This document shows positions 46,201-60,853 of a stretch of 64,000 bases of DNA, one piece after another; position 1 is the first letter of the stretch; the number at the start of each line of letters is the position of its first letter. The position numbers and the translations under genes are program-made. The stretch lies in NCBI GenBank assembly GCA_018697195.1, contig CM031858.1, positions 128,225,133-128,289,132 of the forward strand, written 5' to 3'. Source of the stretch: Certhia americana. Taxonomy: Eukaryota > Chordata > Aves > Passeriformes > Certhiidae. Under the pieces are notes generated by a model, which was not told the origin of the DNA, did no database searches, and saw nothing but the letters and a program-made list of their open reading frames with translations.

Positions 46201-49096
46201 TGAAGTCTTTCAAGAGAGGACAGTGGGACACTCAGGTTAGACCAATGAGTTTTGACAACTGGATCTCTTAATAAAATGTGCAGGAGGTCCAGGAATGACA
46301 GCCCTGGACAGTTTGGATCAATAAGCATCAATCTTAGATTAATTCTAATTCCTTAACTCCACTCTGTGTTTTGTATTTACCAAACTTCTCATATGCAGTT
46401 ACTCCAGGCACCACCTTTACTGCCCATCTGTAAAAGATATTCAGATTATATTATTACTGGCTCCTCTCCAAATGCCAGTTAGGATAATGCTGCCAAAACC
46501 CAGGTCAGATCACCACCAAGCTCTGTACTGCTCCATCTTGTATTTGGACAAGAAATCTTGCAGAAATTTGAGATCTGTGTGGTCCGTCATCCTTCTTTGA
46601 TGATAACCAACACTGGGAAAAGTATACAGCAGGCACAAGAGTATCATGTCCTCCAAGATCTCTTCAGCTTTCTGAAATTTGTGACTCAAGTATTTCCTGA
46701 ACCAAGTATTTTAAATACTTACAGTGGGTTCCTCTTTTATTATCCATAAGCCTTTCTTGTATGGAAATAGGGTGTAAAGTCTGGAGACTGTGCCTGTCTT
46801 TTCATGACGCATCAGGAGCAGCCTGCAGGTCATTCTCACAGGCAATGAAATCAGAAGCTCCTGCCCATACAAGTCCCACTATAAATGGCTCTGTCCACGG
46901 TACCCAGAGCAGTGATCTGCCTGACACACACCCACTCTTGGAGCTGCCTTGAAGCCTGCCTGGGTGCACAGGGGTATGGGACCTGTTGGGATGCTGGGGT
47001 CCATTGGTGTCTTCTGGCTGCCCGGGAAGACAGTTTTGCAAAATTTTGACTCATTTTCCATGTTTTCCTGGGGCAGCCATTATCACACATATTCAGAAAT
47101 ATCATGAAATACTGGGTTCCTAAGTGCCTCATTCTAAATCTGTCCTCTGCAAAGGAAAGAAGTTGAAATTACCTTTTCTACCTGCAGTGCTTTGGAGAGA
47201 AAGAATACTATTGGAAAGTCACTCAGCTTTTCAGTGACTGGCAGGGAAAGAACAGAAACCCTAGATCTGAAGCCAAATTAAAAAGGTACCAGATTGAATC
47301 CCAGCAGCATTACAGATGCATTTGTGTCTCTAATTGATTTACCTACTAAAGGACTTAAACTCTTTTACTATCTCATTTGGAAATTATTTGAGATATTCTG
47401 CACAATTATTCTTTGTAGGATGCAGAGAAACTTAATGATTCTCTGTAGTTTAAAAAACCAACAAACTAGGAAATCCCTCTTCCATTTTCCTTTTCTTACA
47501 AGTTGTTCTGGACATGTGCTTAATCAATGCTAACTGTCCTGGTGTTAATGTCTTGACAGTTTGTACTGCTTTTTCCTGTTAGAAAAATAATATAAAGTTG
47601 AACACAATTCACTTGAGGTTGTCCCCACCATGACGGGTTCTTTACCTCTGCATAATAAAATATTATAGTTTGGTCATTACTGCTGTCTCTTACTTGTCTA
47701 TTTTTGTGCAGGTTACTTGGGGATATCCCCAGATCTTTGCTTTCTGTTACCCAATGTAGCCCAGACTTCACCAGTGGAAATTCTAAGGATCAGGGAAGGA
47801 TTTTTTTTACACATATCAGTTTGTGACATAACTTACAATTTTCATCAAGCCTAATTCAGAAAGAAATGCAAAATAAGCCAATTATCAAACTTCTTCCATA
47901 TCTGAAGATTTCTCATTTCACAAGAATAGAGGGTTCTAACATACGTAAAAATTGATTAGGAGACTTTGAAAAAATATTCAGGCTACCAGTAGACAGATTA
48001 TCCCACCACAGGGAAGTCAAAACTACACAGTTTTATAATTTGCAGATCACTCTGCCTTGTGAGGCACAAAACTCTTTTATGCCTGGGACCTTTATGTATT
48101 CAACACTGAATATATTCAGTTAGTTTTTTAGGAACATATTCAGAATTGTCAAACTGTAAAGGCCTCTCTCAAATATATAGAAACAAAGTAGAGTGTGGGG
48201 GCAATAATTAAATATTGGCTGTAACAAGCATTTAATGTGAAAAAAAAATCACTGGCTGTTAGTGTTTAATGCAAGGACATGTAGATTTGGCTAGTGTCAG
48301 CAAAACCATGAGAAGGCACTGAACTACTGAACAGAAAATTCATTTAGCTAAATTTAGAACCTCCTCGAAATGACAGAAACTCCCATTAATTTCAATAGAG
48401 CCAAGATTTCAAGCAGAGCTCCTAAATTTAGTACAGAAGTTGAAACATTCATAATTAGCAAAATGGGACTTCTAGAATGGTGGGAATGGCTTTATTTATT
48501 TGCTCGCAAACTTTTATTTCACTGTAATTTGAACAATCATTCATTAGGGGAATGGTTCATATGTTTCCCAAGTTCTTTTCTTAAATTTTTGAGGGAAGAT
48601 TCCTCAAGTCTTGTGCAGCTGATAGGATTTTAGTGCACTTCTTGAATCAATAAATGGTAAGCTTCCTTCAAAAATCTGTTTTGATTTTCAAAGAGCTGAC
48701 GATAGGCTGTTCCTGCACTAAAGTCAAGAAAGAGGCATACATCCTTTGTCAGTGTAAGAAAAATGAAGATCTACATTTTCATTCATTCATGCCTGGCTTC
48801 CACCCAAACACCAGAAAGGATTTCTTGTTTCCTCCATCAATTGTAAACCGGAACGAGCTTGTATCTTGTTCCTCTTGAGAAGGCAGCTGTCAGGCAAATG
48901 GTTTCACAAAAAATAATGCTTGTGCATACTCTGCAGCCAGCTCTAATCTGTGCGTCCACAAACTGTAAATTGTGCAGAACTGGATCTCTGTCAGCTGACT
49001 TCTTGCAGGCAGAGCTGTTAGCTTCAATTAAGAAAGTACAAACACAAACACCAAACCTGCTGACTGGCCTGTATTCAATTTCACCTTCTTTGGGGC

Positions 49097-49115
49097 TTTT
49101 TTTTTTTGGGGGGGG
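49097..49115. repeat. T11G8 homopolymer junction
   Basis: Eleven T are followed directly by eight G, the same pattern as at 24321-24340. Confidence 0.95.
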
Positions 49116-49745
49116 AGGAAGGAATGAAGGCCTTGAATGGTTCAGTGAACCCTCCTCGTTTCTTGAGTCAAGTCATATCAAAGGCCAACAAGGTAGCTGT
49201 GGAACTTTGATAAGCTTAATCCTGGAATTTTGTTAGGAAACCTCATGACTCTGATAGCAAGTACTTGAAATGCCCTCCCACCTATTCTAAACTTTATGCA
49301 GCCATGTAAATCTCAAGACATTGCTCAAATGAAGGGCAAACTTGCTAACTTTGTAGATAGAAGCCTTTAATAGTGGAAATGTGGTCTGCACATCTGGCTA
49401 TCAACATTGCCTAAGAAGTGATGTCTATGACCCCTTGCTCTTACCTCTGATTGGAAATGAGCTGAGCCATTGGTGGCTGAGCACTTATGAAACAATCAAG
49501 ATAAATAGTATCTTATGTTCATACAAGCATCTAATCATAATATTTGTCACAATAAAAATATACAAAGTGAAGACTGAATGAAAAGGCTGCACAGAGAGCT
49601 GTCTCCAGCACCACCCAGTAATGCACATCTGGAATGAATATCTGTGAAAAAGAGACACGATTGGCTGATACTTCTTTTTGTATATCTTCCTGGATATTGC
49701 TCCTTAATTTACTCTCTTTCCCTATCATAATTTCTCCATTGTGAA

Positions 49746-49770
49746 AAAATAATAATAATAAAAATAAAAC
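49746..49770. repeat. (AAT)n microsatellite
   Basis: An AATAATAATAATAAAAATAAAA-type stretch, short and slightly interrupted. Confidence 0.8.
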
Positions 49771-50501
49771 TGTTTAGACATCTCTAGAGTAGAAAGCTGC
49801 ATCTATATTACAGTATATACATTCTCCAGCAATCTGTTTTGTTGCTGAATGCACTGATATTTTGGTCTCCCCAACACCCTGTGTCAGAGTTCCACTTTTG
49901 AGCCATATCCCAGTTGAAAGACAACATTTTTGATTCTTCAGAATGGGGCTTGATAACACCACCCTTCTCTGAAAACCTGAAGCAATTTTTAAAAAAAAGT
50001 ATATCTCATACCAATTCTCTGCAAGAAAGAAAACATTTTTCCAAGGAGCTACTGATTGCCTCCTGGCTTACAACTTGAACAAGGTGTATTGCACAAAATT
50101 GATCCTCCTTCTAATTTAGTGCCTGGCAACCTCTAGGATATATCTAATTTGGGATATCATGGGCTAGTAAAATAGAGATTCATATAAAACTGTCTCATTC
50201 CCTCCACCTTTGGTCACTACATTTGTCTACTTTGCCAGGCATTCAGAAGCTGCTGAACAATTCTTTCCTTTGCCATGGTAAACTGAGAAGAGAAGCCTCT
50301 AGGAAGGTCTGCTACATGCTGACTGGGAAAATGAGGCTTTCAGTTGTTCCCTTTGTCCTTTGCTCACTGCTCACCCATCCTGCTTTCCAGAGCATGGCAA
50401 GTGGTTTGTTGTTTTTTTGATTTTTGGGATTTTTTTGTAAAGTGATAGAGCAGATGTTTGTCATCCTTCCCTGTATGCTTCTTTTAGCAGAAAAATAAAC
50501 C

Positions 50502-50518
50502 AGTAGTAGTAGTAGTAA
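50502..50518. repeat. (AGT)n microsatellite
   Basis: Five tandem AGT units. Confidence 0.85.
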
Positions 50519-51290
50519 ATCTTTGTTTGTATGAGTTAGTTCCTTTCAGAAACCTGGCTGAAAGGACCTCTTCTCTTTTTCTATTTACCTAAATGCTTAA
50601 GAAAATTTACATTCTCAAACAAAAGTTTGTTTATTCTTTGTTCTTTTGTTTGCCTTTATGGAGAGTCTTCAGAAATTTTAAAGCTTGGTTTTGTGATTAT
50701 AGTTTCCATATACTAAATAAAATAAACCCCCAAACTTTTGTTTTTGTTCCTCTTTTTCTAAAGAGATAAAGTTCCTTCAGTCACCCTAGAATAATTGCTC
50801 AAAAACACATGCAGAGTGTCAGTAGTCACTTCTAATAATCTTGGGTTTATATTTGACAGCACATCCTGTAAGTGGGTGTTGAATATTTCTGAAAACAGGT
50901 GAGAAGTACTATAACAATACATTACTATCCTTGGCCAGAGCCACAGTGAGACAGAAAACACTCCAGGCAGAGCCTCAGTTAAACTTCCCAAGTAGGATGG
51001 GTATGTGGCCCTGCGAGGTTGTGTCTTATGCAGGTTGGTTCAGTCTTCTACTTTAGGTAGCTAGAAAGAGTCAGAAAGTAGTACCTCTACTCATCTATCC
51101 CCTGAAGCCTCCAACACTCCTAGGATTCTTGGAGAGAGACCATCCTGGACATGGTTTTAGGTCTAGCTTTTCCTCTTCTACAAAGTTTGAGTGGATGCCA
51201 AAGAAGATGTGCCTTTTCCTTGTGGTTTGTAGCTTCCTGCTATGTTAAGTCCAAACCAAACACTGGTTTCTGAACCAATGGCAAGGTAGA

Positions 51291-51329
51291 GAAAGGGCAG
51301 AACCTGTTTAGGATAGGTTCTGCCCTTTC
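51291..51329. repeat. Perfect 15-bp inverted repeat (hairpin)
   Basis: GAAAGGGCAGAACCT (51291-51305) and AGGTTCTGCCCTTTC (51315-51329) are exact reverse complements with a 9-base loop. Pairing stops abruptly outside the arms. Confidence 0.9.
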
Positions 51330-53503
51330 CTGTCATCTCCTGTCTGGGCAGCTCTCTCTGCCCATAACCACACTAAGGAGCTCAAGGATTATAAGCCAAA
51401 TACCCAGAAAAGGTAGAGGAAGTAGTTAGTTACTCATGGAACATTTCATGAGTGGAAAAAGAAAAAAATTACTTTTCATTGACCAGTAAAAGAAAGAAGG
51501 ACAGGTTTCTTAGTGTTTTTACAAGTTTTATTTTACTTTTGTTGCCAGTGGGGTTTCCCTGAGGTGCTGTGATATTCAGTATGGTATGGGGAGCCAGAGG
51601 AATTTGACTGTCTGTTGCTTGAGGAGCATCTGCACACCTAACCAAGATGAAAGGGGTATACTATTAATTGGGAATGGTCACTAGCACATACTGACCTTTG
51701 ATTCATCCATAGGTGTTATCTCCAGAAGTGCTGTTCCTTCAAACCCAGCCTGTGTTGAGCAGTTGTATGATGGACAAGACACAGACTTACTTCTTTTAAA
51801 TTCAGATTCCCCAAAAGTAGGTGATACATTTCTAAACAAAGCAGAGAGAGGCAGTGCTTAGCTGCTATACCAGCAGCACACCTGATTTAGTCTATTCCAA
51901 GGATGTGCACATCTCAAGTCCAAAAGCTGGTCTGTGTGGACACAGAACTAGCAGCATGTTTCAGACCTTGCACTTCTAACTGGTGAAAAATTTGATACGT
52001 CTGCAAGTGATGGTGTTCCTATTCTTGCAGATAGAGGATAGAGGCATCAAATGTCATGGCATCATGTTGCCTTTCCACAGTTCTGTATGCTTTGTCATCA
52101 CATCAGTGTCCTGCTTTAGAGCAGGGTGTTTTATCTGAGGATGAACTTGGAATTCCCACCCCTATGAATGCTGAGAATAAGCCTGGTGGACTAGGATACT
52201 CCTAAAATGAATCCTGTTTCACTTTATAAGGATTTACATATCACAAGGGATTACATTGCAGTGATGGGTGCCTCAGATATGGGCTAAAGATCCAATTACA
52301 CCAGGAGGAAGGGGTGCATCCAGTCTCTAAAGCTAGTCCTGCTTGCTGCCTTTAAGCAAGGAGAGGCACAAAGATGTTCACTGCAGACTTGTGGACTAGG
52401 ATGTCTCAGAGATTGCTAATTCCCTGGTACATTTTGGAGCAACTGGAAATCTTTCAGGACAAAGCATGTGATGATGATAAGCATTCAGAAGCACAGATGT
52501 GTACCCTACCTACCTCCCTAAGACTCCAGCTGGCAAACTCAACAGCTGCTGTCTTCCTCCCTGTTCCTTAGGCTCTTATGAACCCAGCATGTGATTTCAG
52601 CAGATTCCCTGGTGCCCCCAGAGGTCCAGCTCCACAGCTAGACTCCACTGCACAGACCTCTCCAACACATGAACTCTTTTCCAGACCAGATTTACAGAAA
52701 AATTCCTCCTTCCACTGCCAAACAGTGGCTTCAGTCTGATGAAGTATTTCGTATTGGGAAAAAAAAGCCAACAAAAAAACACCTCTCCAACTTCTTTCTT
52801 TGTTTCTTATGGAATATTTATGGCAAAATGTTTTCAGAAGTTCTCAGTACTATCCTGAAGAAAACACATAAATGCAGTAGCCTTTTTCCTTTCCCTAGGA
52901 GTGGAAAATGTTCTGCTGCTGCCCATATATCCTGCAGGAACACGTTGCCCTGTGAAGTACGCTTAGACCTTGCCAAGGATGGAGAGTAGATGAACAGATT
53001 ACCTGATTTGGTTGAGCCTTGCTCAGACTTTCAGAGAATTACACTTCTCTCAAATACAAATCTCCTTTCACAGTTTCTTTTTCTTGCTCATTATGACAGT
53101 TCATATCAGAATTGTTTTGAAAGTATTTGGACAACCATGCTCTCCATGCAGAGCTGACAGTTTTACCAAGTTTGAACAGTAGAAATAAATTTTCTTCTAC
53201 AGTCCTTAGTAAGAACTGTGTTTTGGATAAAAACCTCAATTATCTAATCACTTCCTAGGGTTTTTCCTTAGGATTCAACAGATCTGTTCCCAATTGTTGT
53301 TTAAGTTTCTCCTAAATTCCCCTTTCTCCACATAACTTAAAACTTTGCAATTTTGAGGTTCTGATGCTGACCTTTAGTTATACTCTGGCTGAGGCTACAC
53401 TTGGAGGTCAGTGGGAACAGTTCCTCATGTGCATTGCAAATGCATACCTATTAGGTAGTGTTACTTAGTAATCATTACATTAGCTCATTTCTAGTTCTGG
53501 GCT

Positions 53504-53765
53504 CTCAGAACCACAGCATGGTTGAGGTTGGAAGGGACCCCTGGAGGTCATCTGGTTCAAACCCCCTGCTCAGGCAGGGACACCTAGAGCCACTTTCTCA
53601 GGACCACATACATACAACGCTGGAATATTTTCAAGGGTGAAGTCTCCACAATCTCTCTGGGAAACCTGTGTCAGTGTTCAATCATCCTCACAGTGAAAAA
53701 GTATTTTCTGATGCTCAGAAGGAACCTCTTGTGTTTTAGTTTATGCTCATTGCCTCTTGACTTCT
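53504..53765 (-). mobile_element. CR1 LINE 3' fragment
   Basis: The plus strand shows the reverse complement of a CR1 3' end: AGAACCACAGCATGGTTGAG, 'ggttggaagggacccctggagg', 'tctccacaatctctctgggaaacctg', and 'gaaggaacctcttgtgttttag'. The similarity fades after about 53765. Confidence 0.85.
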
Positions 53766-56700
53766 GCAATTCAAATTGTCAGACTCCTTATATGATGCCC
53801 AGAGTGTTTTTTTTTCTTTTCTGAGAAACTTCCTGTAATCTTTCATAGCTTTCCTTAATCCACTCTCCTTGGGGATGAAGCTTCTTGAAAGCTAATTCTG
53901 AAGATAAAAAGTTTGGCAGTTCTCAACTTCCACCACATTTGAGGACTACCACCTTTCAGCCAAGATATTGTTCTTCTAAAGCATATTTACACCGGAACAG
54001 GAGCTCAAAACACATGATAGAACATGAGATTTCCTGACTAACAGTTACTAGAAGTTGAAATGGAAATAACAGCTGTGACTGTTCTGATATAATAAAAGCC
54101 TTAATGCTGCTTGCTTTTGCATTTGATGTTCCAAGAAACAGATGCACTTCTGTGCTTTGCTAATTCTTACTCTGCCTTGTTGTACCTGCTGCAGCTACTG
54201 TGCACTGCTCTGGATTTGGAGACACTATGAGAAAGAGCAAGAGCAGAAGACACCTAAAATATGTATAGGGACAGAATTTCCCATTCATTTTCAATATTCT
54301 GAGCTGAACCACAAGTTTGTGTATTTGTTTGTAAGGCACTTTTCTATGCAAAGTCCAGGTCAGTGCAAGCAATTGTTTGGGGGATGTGACAGGTTAATTT
54401 ATTCCTGTGCATGCTTTATTTTGTCCCCATTTAAAGCCTAGCATTACTCTTTTACATTAAAACCGTTATCAGATTTCTGGAGTTAATGAGCCAGAGAGAT
54501 TAGAACACAGCAAATTTTCTTCCACTGACTTGGAAAAGTGTAGTCATTAAAAGAAAAGGTATCACTTGTTATTTCATGGGTCTAAAGTTTGTTTATTCGT
54601 TTATTTGTTTATGTAAAAGAAAGGAATGATGGTGGCATTAGACTTGGAATGACAAATTTCAGAAGGAATTGAGCAAGAGTTAGTGATATCTGCTATTTGA
54701 AACTTTGGCTGATCTGTTAAAGATCTCTGCTTTTAATACTCCCTCCAGGTTTAGAAAGGAGTGAATGCTGAGTAAAGCATCAGGCCCTAACAGCAAGTAA
54801 CCAGTTGTGATGCCAGATGTTGTTTGGTGTCAGTGAAATCTCTTTGCAGTGTCATAGTTCTACTAGAGGCTGCCTGGTGTGACTGACATCCCCATCAGGG
54901 TAAACTCTGGGCAGCTCTGTGCAGAAGTTTCTGCAGAAGTTACTGGAACCAGAATACCAGTTCCTCTGCAACTCCTCAGGGCTTAGCTCAGTAGTAAGCA
55001 TAAAGTTAGCATGCTTCTATGGGCAGGTATGGAGGTGTGGATATATCCTAAATGAACCCATTTCCCCACAGAAATGAATATTCATTATGTTAACAAATAA
55101 TCAACATATCCTGATGACTAAACAGGCATTAGCAATGGAACAGACTAGGGAAACTTACCCTTTCAACTCTGTATCTGGTCACTATAACGAGGTAAAGCCA
55201 GCCTTTACAATTGCTGCCATAGTTGCTTGAACTCAAGGTATTTCAAAAGGCTGCAGAAGTTTCTGGAAGGATGAAGTGTGCCAACCCTGTCATCTCAGTG
55301 TGGTGCTGAAACACCTGAGCTCTTCTTATTAAACCCCCTCACTGTGGGTAAGGCACTGGGCTAAAAGCAGTCTATTGGCAGTGAGCCATTCTTTGCCATT
55401 GAGAATGGGAATGATGGGCAGCCCTATGTCCCACGGGGAACCCCATCACCCCCACTGGCCTTGCTGCCCTGCAGATCCTGCAGGAAAGAGTGGGAATCTG
55501 CTGTGCAGGAAGTTGTCTTCACTGTGGAAGTTGCTCCAGTTTCCCATACTTGAAAGCAAGTCCGAGTGAGGAAGTATCTCTCACTTGTTAGGTTTGCAGA
55601 AGTAGCTATTTAAACTGCTTAAAATGCTGCCTAATTTCTTTCTTTTTCCAGATTTCCAAAGATTTCTATTCTACTTGGTAAAATGAATCCAAAACCCACA
55701 AAGATTTGTTTAAAGAGGATGAGGTTCACTGTGAAAATGTTGCTAATGAACTCCTCAAACCCAAAATTTTAACAAGCTCCAGAAAATGGCATTTTATATG
55801 AAGGTAGCAGGAATTTATCTGAGTCACTTTATCTACTTATCAGTACTAGACAATAACACAGACTAAAATGAAAAATTGCTGGAAAAATTTTAATTGTAAT
55901 TGGATAGCTGTTTTAATTTAACAGATGTTGACTAGATCACACACTTTACAAACTAAGACCCTGAAATGAAGAGTCTCATTAATTTAGAGATGAGGGTTTT
56001 TTTGTTCAAATAAGAACATCCCAGAGAACAGATGAAAAAAAAGATTTAAAATCTCATCTTCACCAAGTCTAACATCAAAACCATTTTTGTTTAACAGGTT
56101 ATTAAGCAAAATGGAGCTAATTTCTGCATGTGTCTCCTTAGAAACTAACGTTGTTGAGCTCATTATGCCTTCTCTCACATCAAAGATATGAAAATATCAT
56201 CTTTGTTTGGGTGTTTTTCTGCTGCAGGAAATCTTAGCTGGACACCTGGGGTTCTGTAGTGTTTTATTCATTTTAATACCTAACTCTTTAAAATTTAAAG
56301 GCATTTTAGTGAATCTGCTGTTACCAGAACATTGTGGGAAACAGGCAACAGACATTGTAGCTATTTCTTCAAAAGTCCTCTATTTAAATGGCTCTTAGCA
56401 TCAGGGGTCTTCATTTCCTTGAACTCACTCACAATTCAAATAACCTCAAAAAATTGGACCTTGCTCCCTTATTTACAGAAACAGCATCTGAACTTGTATT
56501 CTTTGCAAGAATTTATTTACTTAAGGATTTTCTGTCAGGCATGATTCCCCAGCTTTCAGAGACTAAATTTCATCTAACTTACTGAATGAACTAAATGGCT
56601 CTTTAAAACCTTTAAAAAGCAAAAGCCTATAATGAAATTTAAAGAAGGTATATCAGAGCAGATGCCAAGGAAAATGAAGAATTTCTGAAGGAGAGTACAG

Positions 56701-59700
56701 GGATTCTTTCATTTATTATCCTCATCCCTGTGGAGAAATTAAACATTTTAATTGTGTCTGAAAATTTGCTTGCAAACTGCTAACCCAAAAGGATTGCCCT
56801 GGAAATAATTTGTTACAAGCTTCTTGGTGAACTACTGTGCAAACTGACTGACAGACTTCTGCTGCTGCTGGAAGGAGAATTCAGTTAGTTTCAGATATTC
56901 TCCAAAATCTAAATTCTGATAGAAAGCTGCTGGAATATTCAGCACTGGAATGAGAAACATAATTAAGTGATATGGTACACCTTCTGAGTGAGGCTGCAAG
57001 TACTGGTTCTTTGGGGATCAGTGTGCTTTACTATCCAGAACAATTTACAAACCATGAATTCAAGTAAGAGAAATTCCCAAGAGCAGGGTAATGAAGGCAG
57101 TTTTAGAGGTTCTGTGTGTTGCTGGAGCAGGGAAAAACATTCTGGCCTTGGAATCATAATTCTAGGTGTCAAAAATCTTACATGACTATTTGCAAGACTT
57201 TGTAAACACAGATGGGAAATAAATAAGTGTACTCCCGTGTCTGACAAGAACTGTATAAGGAGGAACTGGGGAAATGTAAAATCATTATATTTTTCAGATG
57301 ATGAAATATATATTTGTTTTCTTCCATGAAACCATGGCAATATTCTGTAACAAGAGGAAAGGCAGTTGCTTTTTCTTGTGCTCTATAGCAAAATCTCCAT
57401 GCACTCAGACCAAGATGGCAAACCTGTGTGGGTCAAAGAAGCATCTTGTTTGTGTGCCACATCAAAAATTCTCTGCCAGCCATGGTCAAGAATGTGTGCA
57501 GATGCTTTAACAGGAATTCCTGGGAATGTGGCAATGTTCTGCCAGACCTTAGGGTTCCATGGTCTGCTCTTACTCCAGTCCCTTCATTCACAATTATCAT
57601 ACTTCCCCACAGCCATTCCAAAAGGTAACCCCAGTGTGAAAAGTGCAGAAGTAGATCCCATAATATGTAGAGAGTCTGGCCAAGGGGATACCTTGGGGGG
57701 GAGCTGCAGCAGAGAATGTGAGAGCTCCTTCTGCATGCCCATCTTGGCGCATCTGTCCACATGCAAGCTCTGCCTGGGTAGACTGAGGAATAATAAACTT
57801 GGTGTTAAGTGTTACCAGAATGGTCTTGGGGATTTTTTGGCACAGGGTTGAGATGCTCTGTGAATGGCAAACTTAAATCTTGGTTCTGCATTTGCTATAC
57901 TCTCTGCCACCAGCAGTGATCACTCTGTGTGCCATGCACCAGTTAAGAGAGAGGATGGCCTTGGCTGAGAAACCACTGAAACCTTACAGCTAAAAAATTT
58001 TGTGATGGAGCTGGGTGGAGAAAGGCACTGCTCCCTGAGGCACTGCAGATGGAGCAGGTACAGGTGATTGCAGCACGGCATCAAAAGCAGCTTCCCTGAG
58101 CTCTGGGCTTCTCATGTGTGCTCATTTTAATGTACTTGCTTGCTCTGAGATTGTAAGAAAAAGACATAAAACCCCCATAGGACTCAAAGCTCTATTGGAA
58201 AGCCTACGACTGTTGCATGTCTTCCTGCAGTTTGCATCCTTCAAACTTCTTTCTCTGCTGCAGAAACAGCATCAGAGCTACTATGAAGAGAGCTTTTACA
58301 TTACCTGCTAAAGTGAAATGTTATGAAAGAAATATTTGATTTCAGTTTAAGAGAGAAATTTCTGAACACAGAGAAAACCTCCCACTCTAAACTATCTGCA
58401 TTTTTACTGGAAAATAAATCAGTTCACTAGCAGATTTTACTGTTACAAAAAGTACATTGCAGCTTCGGGTAACCTGATAACTGAGCCCAAACCATAACTT
58501 GGTGGTCAGGGCATCTTCTCCATCCACAGCCCAATGGGAGAGAGCCCTCAGCAGTTGTATGAGGGCACAGGGGAAAACATCTGCACAGCAGCAGGTACCA
58601 CATCTGGCCATTGCTCTGTGCAGCACTCCTGGACAGAAATCTCAGACCCAGTAGCAGGATGCAGGAGCTTGATTAGCTGTAAGATGGATTTTATAAACTG
58701 ATGGACTGAGTGGTACTACCTGGTAGTCTGCAGGAGCAGGTGAGTGGATTTGATGATGCCAGGGCTCTGGCGGGCCTGTGGGCCTATATCCCTGTTTTAT
58801 CTAAGCATCTTTGAGATGTTCTCAATGCAGGGCTCCCGTTCTGAGTAGCCTTCAGGCCACCTCTTCAGGGATACAGCTCAAGGAGCACTCTGGAAGGCCG
58901 TAGCTCTCCAAGTTTCCATGTAATTATATTGGTTTATACAAGTAACTCTCTCCAAATCTGCTGCTTTGCATAGTCTCTCTTCCACCTTCTGCAACATTAA
59001 ACTGTTTTGATTTCTGTCCTAAAACTGCAGAAGCCTTTTTTTCCAAACAGATAATTTTTTAATTTCCCCTGAATTTGGATACATTTTCTTTATTTTCATC
59101 TACATCAGGTCCCAAGACAAATACTGGTAAAATACTCCACCACATCCACCATAACTACTTCCCCTGCATGACACGTGGATGTTACAGAATTAGACAAAAG
59201 AAAGTAAACCGGGGCAGTTTAGCTGATAATGCTGTTTCCCTGTAAGGTTATAGAATGTAGCAATGTGTCCTAATGAGAGAAATATCTCCTTTATCAAGGG
59301 AAAGCTATTTTTAACTGATTCTTTTAATTGACTTACAGTAACTCCTTACATGGAGCAGTGGATGTCGAAAAATCTCAAAGTCTTCCCTAACTTCCTGCAA
59401 GAAACCTGTTTTGGTCAATATCTATAATTTTTGTATGCTAAAATCAAATCTGGATTTTGGCTTAAATTCTGACTCACTGTAGCATAGTAAAAAAAGAAGG
59501 GAGGAAGAAAGAACTTGCCTTTTTTTATTTACTGTCCATTTTGCTCTCTCTGGAAAGCCGTGTCTGGATATGATATGAAAGAAACAAAGGTTACTGAGGG
59601 TCCCAAAAGGGTCCAAGTGAAATGCGGGTTATGTTCTAATTTCTGTCACCTCCATTATTCTGATTTTACTGTGTGATGGGCCACCGGTTTTATTGCTTCT

Positions 59701-60815
59701 CTTTAAGAAGTCAGTGAACACATGAGAATCCCTGTAAGCTGAAGTCTTCCTGATCCATGCAGGAGGATACAGAGGGGGAGAAGAGAAAATGGAAAGGGGG
59801 AGGATGCAATGGGAAAGGCCACTTTCTATCTGTTTCTGAGGGGTTTTGTAAGAGTCAACTTTTGACCAAGGAAATTAAGGTTAAAGAAAGATACTCACCA
59901 CTTCTGCTCTGTACATGATGCTCTGTGGGTGATATTCCCCAAGACATCAGTGCCTGAGGGGATACAGGCCCTCTTTAACCATGTTTTCCAGGTCACCAAA
60001 CAAAGATGCTGGGTACTAAGACATGGGTTATGTACCCTTGATATGCAGGTGCCCTCTTGTATAGTGAGACTCTCAGGCATTGAAATGTTTCCAAGCATTT
60101 CCAAGAAGCAGAATGTCTCACAGTGCTTCCTCTGAAACATATTGTTCTGCATTATCCTCTTGTCAAACTGAGCCTTGAAGTTATATTTTACTCCTATATG
60201 ATCAAGAAAGAGTATTTCTCTGCATGAATTTAATCTTGTGTTCTACTGATTTGCAGGTAGTGAGAAAGTTTTATTCTCCCCTATGCACAGAGGACTTACC
60301 TTGCAACTTACAACAGAGCAATTAGTGTTACGAAGAGTTAGGTGCATAAATTCAATCCCCTAGATAACAAGTACATATTAGCTGCATGGTTATGAATTAG
60401 GTGTGCTATATTTATAGAAAGCCTGGCCCCTGGACAGTCACCAATGTAAGAGCAACCTGTTCTCTATAAATGCTAAGATGAAAAAAAACAAAGTCAAAGT
60501 AGGATATTGCTGTCCATCTACAGTCCAGGAAGTCCTTGCATCTGATTTGGCACTAGATTACTTTCAAGTGTCTTTTAACAATAAAAATAGACTCTTTAAT
60601 TTTGATGTGAGGTTGCAATATATGTTAGTAAGCAGAACTAACATCAGAAGATTGTACTGAACAATCTGTTCTCTGCAGAGCAGTGTGGGAACTGAATTAG
60701 ATGGGATAGATAACAACTTGGCCCAGGCTCCTTACATGGACAGCATAAACCTGAGGCCATGGGGAGTGGGGTGCTGGGAGAATGATAATAGAATCATCCC
60801 AAAGTAAAGTTTGTG

Positions 60816-60853
60816 TTTCTAGTTCTAGTTCTAGTTCTAGTCCTAGTTCTTAG
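60816..60853. repeat. (TTCTAG)n hexamer array
   Basis: About five TTCTAG units, the later ones degenerate. A TTGTGTTTCTAGTTCTA segment recurs just downstream at about 60871-60887, so a larger duplication may be overlaid. Confidence 0.9.

Larger units (their letters stand above)
38047..53503. other. Intergenic, no gene recognised
   Basis: About 15.5 kb of desert. It contains short repeats (43241-43296, 49097-49115, 49746-49770, 50502-50518) and a 15-bp perfect hairpin (51291-51329). A stretch near 48370-48430 recalls an ancient amniote repeat ('actcccattaatttcaat'). A minus-strand frame at 44371-44571 and plus-strand frames at 48370-49236 look accidental. Confidence 0.65.

Noticed and set aside
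57366..57860. 161-codon frame with a downstream AATAAA, considered as an LTR or gene end
   Set aside because: No TG...CA borders, target duplication or primer-binding site could be found, and the translation resembles nothing known to me.
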